IMG/VR virus record: IMGVR_UViG_3300032291_001659
Span: 1-34,944 of that record
Strand: one strand, 5' to 3'
Origin: a virus
DNA length: 34,944 nucleotides
This document shows, piece by piece, positions 21,909 to 28,581 of this stretch. The number at the start of each line of letters is the position of its first letter. Position 1 is the stretch's first letter. The notes below the pieces were generated by a model, which saw only the letters and a program-made list of their open reading frames with translations, was not told the origin of the DNA and ran no database searches. A program made the position numbers and the translations under genes.

Positions 21909-22850
21909 TTAGAGTTTGACGAGTTCGCCGGCTTGAACGCGTGCGCGATAGGCAGCGTAAAGATCGGCATGGTTTTTGATCGCGAAGGTGATGGCCGAGG
22001 ATTTGTCGCCCTTTAGCTCGGTGGCTTTGGCTGCAACGACGTCCTCGAACTTCTGGACCTGCACGACTGGTTTGACTGCTTCGGCCGAGGCAATCGGAGC
22101 GGCTGGCGCACCGAAGGACTTGGCAAATTCTTTGACGGCAGCGAGCGCAGCGGTGTTGGCGGCGAGCTGCACGACTTCGTTCTGCGCGCTCATGGCAGCA
22201 GATTTGTCTTCTTTTGGAGCAATAGCTGCTTCGAGCTTCGCAACCTTCTCATTCATGCTCATCATGGCAGACTGAATCATGCCTTCGATGGCTTTCTTCA
22301 TTTCGTCGTTCATAGGAATTTCGATTTTGATTTCTGCGTTCGGATACTCGCTGGCGTCGCTCTCAAATTGTTTGAGTTTGCGCGCAAAAAATCCGTTCGG
22401 GTTCGCAGCGGGTTCGCTGACGAGGTCCACCGAGTAAATTTCCGAGCACCGTTGCAAAGTCGTAAGGCTGTCCGTGCTTTTTTCCGACGGACCCGAGAAC
22501 GCGATCGAGAGCCCGAACGTGTCGGGAATTCTTTCGGCGATCTCCAAAATGTAAGCGCGATGCGGCGAGGTTTGCAGAAGGTGCAAATCCCCGAGCAGCT
22601 TTTCCCCGCTGATGCGCAGCGCGTCGATGTAGCCGACGATGTCGCCGGCTCCGCCGCTGTGGTTCAGCTTCACCTTGAGCCCGCCCGCGTATTGCTCGGC
22701 TGCGGTCTTCACCTGCTCCAGCGTCTTGTCGTCAATCATGACGCCGTGGCCCAGCGCCGGTCCTTTGGTGATCAGCGAGACGCCGCGAATGATACCGGAT
22801 TCGGCATCGATGACGCCTGCGGAGGCTGAGAAAGTAATGACAGGTTCCAT
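21909..22850 (-). CDS. prohead protease fused to scaffolding domain
   Basis: A 313-residue protein. The protease part is residues 1-155: VKLNHSGGAGDIVGYIDALR at 60-79 with His64, IPDTFGLSIAFSG at 108-120 with Ser115, and CSEIYSVDLVSEPAANPNG at 135-153 with Glu137. His-Ser-Glu at this spacing and the 'S.vDLVseP.ANP' motif match the HK97-type (S78) prohead proteases. The C-terminal part (about 165-313) is coiled coil and Ala/Lys/Glu-rich, beginning at NDEMKKAIEGMIQSAMMS, as expected for a scaffold that is digested after assembly. An internal ATG near residue 177 could give scaffold alone. A hairpin covers its start codon. Confidence 0.9.
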   Translation of the reverse strand: MEPVITFSASAGVIDAESGIIRGVSLITKGPALGHGVMIDDKTLEQVKTAAEQYAGGLKVKLNHSGGAGDIVGYIDALRISGEKLLGDLHLLQTSPHRAYILEIAERIPDTFGLSIAFSGPSEKSTDSLTTLQRCSEIYSVDLVSEPAANPNGFFARKLKQFESDASEYPNAEIKIEIPMNDEMKKAIEGMIQSAMMSMNEKVAKLEAAIAPKEDKSAAMSAQNEVVQLAANTAALAAVKEFAKSFGAPAAPIASAEAVKPVVQVQKFEDVVAAKATELKGDKSSAITFAIKNHADLYAAYRARVQAGELVKL

Positions 22851-22864
22851 CGCCTAAGCGATGG
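22847..22864 (-). promoter_or_regulatory. hairpin enclosing the protease start codon
   Basis: The sequence CCATCGC-TTAG-GCGATGG (minus strand) is a perfect 7-bp inverted repeat with a 4-base loop. The ATG of the protease-scaffold gene is in the 3' arm (22848-22850), so the start codon would be paired in the RNA. No Shine-Dalgarno sequence is seen upstream. This may limit protease translation or make it depend on ribosomes arriving from the upstream gene, whose stop lies 27 bases before the start. Confidence 0.5.
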
Positions 22865-22877
22865 CCGTCAAAACCGA

Positions 22878-23510
22878 TTAGCGCTTGGTCTTCTTTTTCC
22901 TGACCTTTGCAACGACCACGGCAGGCTTTTTGCCTTTCGCGCCGATCCACGGAGCGACGGCAAAGACCATTCCGAGTCCCGCCGCGACGCTTGCGAACCG
23001 TTCAAACGTGAGAAGCGCCCGATCCGCGGCGTCCTTGTGCGCGCGCGAAATCGTCAGCTCTTCGTGCAGCGCCTTGTTGATCAGCGCCGTCATCGGTTCG
23101 ATAACCGCGTAAAGCTCGGCGGTCATGGCCGGCGAGTTGAGCGTTTCAATTTGCCCGGCGTCGCAGGCTGACCGCGCTTTTTTGAGGTAGGCTGCAACAA
23201 GTTTGTGCTGCGCCACGAGTTCTGTCGGGTTGCCAAATTCCGCCAGCAATCGCTGCGCCTCGGCTTGGAGCTTCGCCAGCGAGTCGCAAAACTCCTTCGC
23301 GTTGATCAGTCCCTTGCTTGCCTTTGCCTGACCGTCCACGATAGCCAGCCCGTAAATGTCGAAAAGCGGACTGAGCACGTTGCTCGTCATCTCGAATTCT
23401 TTGTCACTCGCCGCGATGTGCTTCGAGACCGATTTGACCGTGACCACTCCGACGCCTGCGAAACAAACGACGACCGCGGCGAGCGCCGCCGTGATGACCT
23501 TCGGGTTCAT
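22878..23510 (-). CDS. membrane protein resembling a lone four-helix chemoreceptor sensor domain
   Basis: A 210-residue protein with an N-terminal membrane segment (KVITAALAAVVVCFAGVGVV, about 4-23), a helical region of about 150 residues, a second hydrophobic segment (FASVAAGLGMVFAVAPWIGA, about 172-191) and a very basic end (KVRKKKTKR). The core has PLFDIYGLAIVDGQAKASKG at 48-67, close to the 'Y-x-(V/I)-x-I-V-D' motif of 4HB chemoreceptor sensors, then a helix-turn pattern with one Cys pair (Cys75, Cys115). There is no HAMP or signalling domain. Both neighbours upstream are holin-like. Possible roles: lysis regulator, spanin-like protein, or a decoy of a host receptor. None is proven. Confidence 0.6.
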   Translation of the reverse strand: MNPKVITAALAAVVVCFAGVGVVTVKSVSKHIAASDKEFEMTSNVLSPLFDIYGLAIVDGQAKASKGLINAKEFCDSLAKLQAEAQRLLAEFGNPTELVAQHKLVAAYLKKARSACDAGQIETLNSPAMTAELYAVIEPMTALINKALHEELTISRAHKDAADRALLTFERFASVAAGLGMVFAVAPWIGAKGKKPAVVVAKVRKKKTKR

Positions 23511-23833
23511 TTCTTGAGCAGCTTCGTCGGGTTCTTGGAATACTTTTTTGCGAGCGTGGTCAGCCCGTCGATAATCTCAGGCGCGAGCAGCCCGGCGACG
23601 CCGTAGGTGACCGCCTTCACGAGCGAGCTGACCTCGATTTGCTCAACGATGAACCATGCGAGCGTCGAGACGATGGCCGCCATGATGACGCGCCGCACGC
23701 TGTCCCAGATCGTCCCTTGGATCGGGTTAGCTAGTAGGCGAGCAATCATGCCAGCGCCGCCGATGACCGCAGTCAGCCAGCCGGTTTCTTTCCAGAGCCT
23801 AGCGACTTCCATCAGGTCTTTGTGGTCGTTCAT
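23507..23833 (-). CDS. phage holin-like protein
   Basis: A 108-residue protein (MNDHKDLMEVARLWKETGWL start) with three hydrophobic segments: about LTAVIGGAGMIARLL, VIMAAIVSTLAWFIV and VKAVTYGVAGLLAPEIIDGL, and a basic tail (AKKYSKNPTKLLKK). This is the layout of LydA-like/phage holin families that open the inner membrane. I start at the ATG at 23831-23833, which overlaps the preceding gene's stop (ATGA). The following gene is also ATGA-coupled (23507-23510). The lysozyme is far away in the early region. Confidence 0.75.
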   Translation of the reverse strand: MNDHKDLMEVARLWKETGWLTAVIGGAGMIARLLANPIQGTIWDSVRRVIMAAIVSTLAWFIVEQIEVSSLVKAVTYGVAGLLAPEIIDGLTTLAKKYSKNPTKLLKK

Positions 23834-24228
23834 TTTTTGCGGCTCATGCGATCTCCGAACCACCACCCGATGCAGTTGAAAGCGCAAAATTGAATCTCGT
23901 CGATCATTTCGGCCTGCTCAAGTGCGGTGACGCGAAAGAAGACAATCGTCACCAGAACCAAGAGGAGCAGCGTGATGAGTGGGCGAAACAGCGTTATCAA
24001 ATTTGCTGCCCATGCCGAAGTGTTGGCCGGAGGAGTGGCCGCCTGTTGGCTCGCGGTGAACGCATCCCACTTTGCTTTGTCGCTTGCGATCTCGGCCATT
24101 GCCTTTGCCTCTTCGAGCTTTCGCTTGTGGTCCTGCCCGGCCTTGTAGTTCTCGAAAAACCCGTTGCCGATTCTGAGCAGGACGCCGAGTGCGCCGCCGC
24201 CTAGTGCGTTGGTGAGAAGGTCGAGCAT
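23830..24228 (-). CDS. holin-like membrane protein (3TM GTA-holin type)
   Basis: A 132-residue protein: MLDLLTNALGGGALGVLLRI (hydrophobic N-terminus), a charged central helix (DHKRKLEEAKAMAEIASDKA), then FRPLITLLLLVLVTIVFFRV (membrane segment near 81-100) and a second C-terminal hydrophobic stretch ending FNCIGWWFGDRMSRKK. The 'W-W-x-G-x-R' ending and the N-terminal Gly-rich helix resemble the 3TM holin of gene transfer agents and related prophages. It is coupled to the second holin-like gene by an ATGA overlap. Holin and antiholin could be encoded by this pair. Confidence 0.72.
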   Translation of the reverse strand: MLDLLTNALGGGALGVLLRIGNGFFENYKAGQDHKRKLEEAKAMAEIASDKAKWDAFTASQQAATPPANTSAWAANLITLFRPLITLLLLVLVTIVFFRVTALEQAEMIDEIQFCAFNCIGWWFGDRMSRKK

Positions 24229-24231
24229 AGG

Positions 24232-24762
24232 TTACACCCTCTTCGGATTCGTCAAACGGCGGAAAAGGAAGTAAGGAAGCCAAATCCATTTCGGCACTTT
24301 GGTTATTTTCACGTTCGTATTTCGGACAAACGGCACTTCGGCGTCCCAGACTTTGACGCGAATCGGCGAGCCGTCCGGTGAAGTGCAGTCCAGGATGGAG
24401 ACGTTCTGCGTCGGAGCGCGGCCCGGCTCCCAATAGTTGTCATATTGCCCCAGCTCAATCGTTCCGCTCACGATCGAGCCGTAAAGCGTGAAGCCGTTGA
24501 TTGCGCCCTTGATCGTAACCGACCCATGAACCGTGCAGTTCTGCACCGTGTAATTCGAGCCGCGCACGCAATCAATCGAGTCCTCGCGGCTGGCTGGAAT
24601 CGTCAGCCCACTAATCGTGAGCCCGGTGCAGTTCGAGCACTTCACCAAGTCGTCCCAGTTCTCAGGGTCGAGCGGAGCCTGCCACTCAGCCGCGTTCACC
24701 GTCAGCCCGTTGTCGGCGGGCCCAACGTAGCTGCGCCAATTCGTGTCAGAGGTTCCCGCCAT
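24232..24762 (-). CDS. right-handed beta-helix-like protein
   Basis: A 176-residue protein, MAGTSDTNWRSYVGPADNGL. From about 40 to 150 it shows beta-helix rungs with stacked Asn/Cys/Val: VKCSNCTGLTISGLTIPASR, VRGSNYTVQNCTVHGSVTIK, GFTLYGSIVSGTIELGQYDN, NVSILDCTSPDGSPIRVKVW. It has five Cys residues. Such folds occur in pectate-lyase-like tail spikes and adhesins; at this length no catalytic set is obvious. The C-terminus WIWLPYFLFRRLTNP is hydrophobic. It lies between the fibre and the holins and may be a small receptor-binding or surface polysaccharide-binding protein. Confidence 0.6.
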   Translation of the reverse strand: MAGTSDTNWRSYVGPADNGLTVNAAEWQAPLDPENWDDLVKCSNCTGLTISGLTIPASREDSIDCVRGSNYTVQNCTVHGSVTIKGAINGFTLYGSIVSGTIELGQYDNYWEPGRAPTQNVSILDCTSPDGSPIRVKVWDAEVPFVRNTNVKITKVPKWIWLPYFLFRRLTNPKRV

Positions 24763-24763
24763 G

Positions 24764-24904
24764 TTACTCGGCTTTCGGTTCCTTTGGCTTTAACGCCTCG
24801 GCGATCTGCTCAGCGCACTTGCGTAGCAAATCGTGGTCGTCGGCCTTTAACGGGGCAAGACGGGCGGCTGCGTATAGGTTCTGGAGTGCTTGTTCGGTGG
24901 TCAT
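24764..24904 (-). CDS. small hypothetical protein (46 aa)
   Basis: A short frame lies exactly between the fibre gene and the beta-helix gene: MTTEQALQNLYAAARLAPLK, then ADDHDLLRKCAEQIAEALKP, ending KEPKAE with TAA one base before the next ATG. It is a two-helix amphipathic peptide of a sort common in phage genomes. Leader TTTCTCAAACAC before ATG, no Shine-Dalgarno sequence. Function unknown. Confidence 0.65.
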   Translation of the reverse strand: MTTEQALQNLYAAARLAPLKADDHDLLRKCAEQIAEALKPKEPKAE

Positions 24905-24916
24905 GTGTTTGAGAAA

Positions 24917-27900
24917 TTAGACGTTGCTTGCGAGTAGGTAGTAGGTGACGCCGCCGATGACGATTGTTACCTTGTGCGTCGAGGCGACCGCTACGGCTGC
25001 GGCGACGGTGTTGCCGATGGCAAGTGCTCCCGTCGCGCTCAACGCCCCCGTCACGGCGAGTCCGCTTGTCCCATCAACTTGCAAAACAGTAGTCCAACTC
25101 GCGCTGTTCACGCGGCCTTGGAGTTTCCAACGAGAAAATCCTGCACCAGAGTCGTCGTCAATAGCTCGGTGCCCATAGCCTAAGCCGGATGGAGAGGCAA
25201 ACCACTCTACACCTGACAATGATCGCGAAACATCAAATTGCAGTCCCGAGCTGCCGTTCACCGTGCCGCCAATTTTAACCAGTGAGTCGCTCGACACCGC
25301 CCCTATCACGGCTAGGCCGGTGGAGGAAACGGTGGCCCGAATTGTGCCGCCTGTGTAAAAGTGCATCGGCGTTGCATTTGCGTTGTATAAAACCGCCGCA
25401 TACGCCGTAGAACCGGGGAAAAAACCGCCGCCTGTGCTGGATTCAGTCCCAACGTAAAAATCTGCTCCGGTGCTCTGAAACCGAGCAAAGCTCTGTGCTG
25501 TGCTCACCGTGTTGAGCGGGTTGGAATTGACCCCAAAGCGAGAAGAAACAAACGAGGCTGCCGACGTTTCTCCCGTCGCACTCACCGTCGTAAACGCGCC
25601 CGTGCTCGGCGTCGTGGCTCCCACCGTGCCGTTGAACGCTCCGCTCGTAATGCCGTTCAGCGTATTCGTGCTCGTGCCCGTTGTGCTGCCAATCGTGATG
25701 GCCGTGGTGCTACCTGCCAGCCCGCCCGTGCCGATGTTGAGGGTTTTGGTCGATCCGCTTGCCGTTGCGCCCGCGTCGATGTTGATGGTATTGCCCACCG
25801 TCGACTGCCCGAAGGTCAGCGTGCCCGTCGTGGCCGTGCCGCCGATAGTCGCCGTTCCAGTTGTGAGGTTAGTGCCGAGCACGTGCGTTGAGGTCGCCGC
25901 GCCAGACATCGTTGCGTTACCTTGGATTGTCGCGTTGCCGGTGCAGGTGAATGCCGTGAGCGACGGGTTGCCGTTTAGGACCACCGATCCGGTTCCGGAA
26001 AAAGTGGAAAATTCGGTGATGTTCGCTTCCCAGTCGGTGACGGCTGTGCTGCCGGTCGCAATGCATTTCACCAATGCCGTTGTGCCTATTGGCACGTTCG
26101 ATAAAAGTGCGGTTCCGGCGCTAGTTTGAATGTTAATTACCGCGCTACTATTGTTGCAGATAGAAAACGACCAGCCCGTCTCCAACGTAGAGGTGACTGG
26201 AAGGATCACGGTCTGACTGGTGGAGCCTGTAAAAATCTGATAGTTGGCCGACGTGGCTGTAAGCGTGACTGGTGATGCGCTCGTCACCGTCGTTGCAATG
26301 TTGGTTAGTTTTGCTAGCGCTTGATTGGATGTCGTGGAGTTAGTGCCTCCGTTTGCAAAATCTAGCGTGCCAGTAACGCCCGTGGTGAGCGGTAGTCCGG
26401 TGGCGCTTGTCAGCACCGCCGCAGATGGCGTCCCCAGATTCGGCGTGACGAGGGTTGGAGACGTGGCGAACACAAGCGCGCCCGAGCCGGTCTCATCTGT
26501 CACCGCCGCCGCAAGATTTGCAGAGGATGGCGTCCCTAGAAAAGTCGCAACGCCAGAGCCGAGACTCGTCAGCCCGGTGCCGCCGTTGGCGACTGCGACG
26601 GGCGAGGTGAGCGAAAAGACCGATCCGGTGAGCGTCAGCCCGGTGCCGGCCGTAAACGTGCCTGCGCCCGAGAACTGCGACCACGGCAGAGCGGTCGTGC
26701 CGAGCGTGCCGCCTGCGTTCGCTGTGCAGACGAAACCGCAATCGGCGTTGACCGTGCCCTGCTCAATAAACGTAAAAGCCGAGGTTAGCGCGTCCCACGT
26801 GTTCGCGTCAGTCGTGCGCGTCCACGATCCCGAGGCGCAGAGATAAATTCCGTTGTTCTGCGAGAGCGATTGATTCTTCACCAGCACGCGATTGCCCGCG
26901 ACGACGCTCACGTCATCGATCGTCTGCGCTCCGCTGAGCGTAATGTTCGCCGTGGTCGCTGCGACGCACGAGGCTTTCGCGTCGAGCCCCTGCGCGACGC
27001 TATCGACATACGACTTGTTTGCGATGTCGGTTGAACCGCTCGGAGCGTTTGCCACCGTGCCGGCTGTCGCGGTAAGGCTCGCAATCGTGCCGAGCGATGT
27101 CAGTGAGGAGGCGGTAACGCCGGCCGCGAGCGTGTTGCCCGAGAGTGTTCCGGCCGCCGCCGTGACTGTAATTGCTGCCGTGCCGTCGAAGTTGACTCCG
27201 TTGATCGCTCTTGCGGTCTGCAACGCCGTTGCCGTAGCCGCGTTGCCGGTCGTGGATTGGTTGAGAGTCGGGAAAGTGCAGTTCGCAAGGTTGCCGCTTG
27301 CAGGAGTGCCGAGAACCGGCGTGGTCATCGTCGGGCTCGTCAGCGTCTTGTTTGTCAGCGTATCCGTGGTCGCACGTCCGACCAGGGTGTCGGTCGCGTC
27401 GGGAAGAGTGACCACGCGGCCGGCTGTCGAAACGGCGTCAATCAGCGTCACCGCGCTTGCGGCGCTGGATGAACTGCGGAAGCGGATTCCCTTGTTGAAA
27501 TCCGTTCCGTCGCTGATCGTGAAAAGTCCGCTGCCTTTCGGCTGCAAATGCACGCCGATGTTCGTGCTTGCGCCCTCGGCGAGAACGTGAAGCGGAGCGC
27601 CCACGCCGGTCCCGTTCTTGATTTCCAAGTAATCCGTCGCGCTGGCTACGCCGGTCAGTCGCACGACGTCGTTGCCGCCGCCAACGATTCCCACCGTGTC
27701 CGCTGCCGGGCGATACATTCCGGTGTTCGTGTCGCTGACGAAGAAAAGGGATGGAGCCGCTTCGGTTCCATCGGTGAGCTCAATCTCTCCCTCGTTGCCG
27801 ATAATCGTGATGTCAGTTGAAGTCTGGTTGATCGTGATGTTAGCGCCGGCGACTAGATTCTTTGGGACGTAATTCGGACCCACGCTTCCGAGAATTTGAC

Positions 27901-28576
27901 CATCGCTCGGCGCTGGAATCAGGTCGGTAATCGACGCCACGCTCGGACCACCGCCGCCGTGTCCGCGTGCTGCGCTCAGCGTCCAGTTCGTCGCGTTCCG
28001 GCCGGGCCGCTCGCGGTTGTCGTTGATGTTCGACACGAACGAATCGCCGTTGAACGTCACGAGGTCCAACTTTTGATACGTATCGTTCGGCGTCCACTTG
28101 CCGCGAGGGTTCAGCCCGCGAGGTTCGGCGAATTCTTTCCGCAGTTGGTCGATTTCGCCGGCACGCGGAAAGCGCGAGAGTTCATCGGTGACGATGCTTT
28201 TAACTGCGTTCGGCAAAGCCGACGCCGCTTCTGCGATTCGCGCCTCGGCCTTTTCGAGCAACGTGGCGTTCTGCTCGCGCTCGGCCATGAGCACCGAATA
28301 GCGCGCTGCGGTCGTGACTTCCAGAGCCTTGCCGAGTTCGTCAACCTTGGCGGTCAGCGCTGCGCTGGATTGCGCGTGCGCGTCCTGTGCGCGGGCGATG
28401 ACCAGTTGCTCAAGCTCACTGCGAATCGCTGGCTCGATCTCTTCGAGGTTGCGCTCGATCTCCGATGACAAATGGTCGCGCAGTTGCGGCAGAGACTCCA
28501 CCAGCTTTTTCAGCTCTGCGCGCTGGATGATGGCCAACTCAACGAGGTTATCGATTTCTGTCTGGGTGTGGATCAT
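24917..28576 (-). CDS. large fibre-like structural protein with coiled coil, CBM-like and repeat regions
   Basis: A 1219-residue protein. Residues 1-145 are coiled coil (IERNLEEIEPAIRSELEQLV and on). Residues about 150-205 form a carbohydrate-binding-like segment (GKWTPNDTYQKLDLVTFNGD then SFVSN, similar to CBM5/12-type modules). From about 215 to 1100 there is Gly/Thr/Ser-rich repeat sequence such as LTNKTLTSPTMTTPVLGTPA, VAVANGGTGLTSLGSGVATF and NGTVGATTPSTGAFTT, typical of phage fibre shafts. The end (VTIVIGGVTYYLLASNV) is a short cap; no S74 peptidase chaperone is visible. Probably a side or tail fibre that binds host sugars. Position directly after the portal gene is unusual. Confidence 0.8.
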   Translation of the reverse strand: MIHTQTEIDNLVELAIIQRAELKKLVESLPQLRDHLSSEIERNLEEIEPAIRSELEQLVIARAQDAHAQSSAALTAKVDELGKALEVTTAARYSVLMAEREQNATLLEKAEARIAEAASALPNAVKSIVTDELSRFPRAGEIDQLRKEFAEPRGLNPRGKWTPNDTYQKLDLVTFNGDSFVSNINDNRERPGRNATNWTLSAARGHGGGGPSVASITDLIPAPSDGQILGSVGPNYVPKNLVAGANITINQTSTDITIIGNEGEIELTDGTEAAPSLFFVSDTNTGMYRPAADTVGIVGGGNDVVRLTGVASATDYLEIKNGTGVGAPLHVLAEGASTNIGVHLQPKGSGLFTISDGTDFNKGIRFRSSSSAASAVTLIDAVSTAGRVVTLPDATDTLVGRATTDTLTNKTLTSPTMTTPVLGTPASGNLANCTFPTLNQSTTGNAATATALQTARAINGVNFDGTAAITVTAAAGTLSGNTLAAGVTASSLTSLGTIASLTATAGTVANAPSGSTDIANKSYVDSVAQGLDAKASCVAATTANITLSGAQTIDDVSVVAGNRVLVKNQSLSQNNGIYLCASGSWTRTTDANTWDALTSAFTFIEQGTVNADCGFVCTANAGGTLGTTALPWSQFSGAGTFTAGTGLTLTGSVFSLTSPVAVANGGTGLTSLGSGVATFLGTPSSANLAAAVTDETGSGALVFATSPTLVTPNLGTPSAAVLTSATGLPLTTGVTGTLDFANGGTNSTTSNQALAKLTNIATTVTSASPVTLTATSANYQIFTGSTSQTVILPVTSTLETGWSFSICNNSSAVINIQTSAGTALLSNVPIGTTALVKCIATGSTAVTDWEANITEFSTFSGTGSVVLNGNPSLTAFTCTGNATIQGNATMSGAATSTHVLGTNLTTGTATIGGTATTGTLTFGQSTVGNTINIDAGATASGSTKTLNIGTGGLAGSTTAITIGSTTGTSTNTLNGITSGAFNGTVGATTPSTGAFTTVSATGETSAASFVSSRFGVNSNPLNTVSTAQSFARFQSTGADFYVGTESSTGGGFFPGSTAYAAVLYNANATPMHFYTGGTIRATVSSTGLAVIGAVSSDSLVKIGGTVNGSSGLQFDVSRSLSGVEWFASPSGLGYGHRAIDDDSGAGFSRWKLQGRVNSASWTTVLQVDGTSGLAVTGALSATGALAIGNTVAAAVAVASTHKVTIVIGGVTYYLLASNV

Positions 28577-28581
28577 GGGAA

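Noticed and set aside
25500-26846. Val/Pro-rich plus-strand frames that look membrane-like
   Set aside because: They are antisense to the repetitive Gly/Thr fibre gene, whose complement codes for Val/Pro/Ala-rich sequence by chance.
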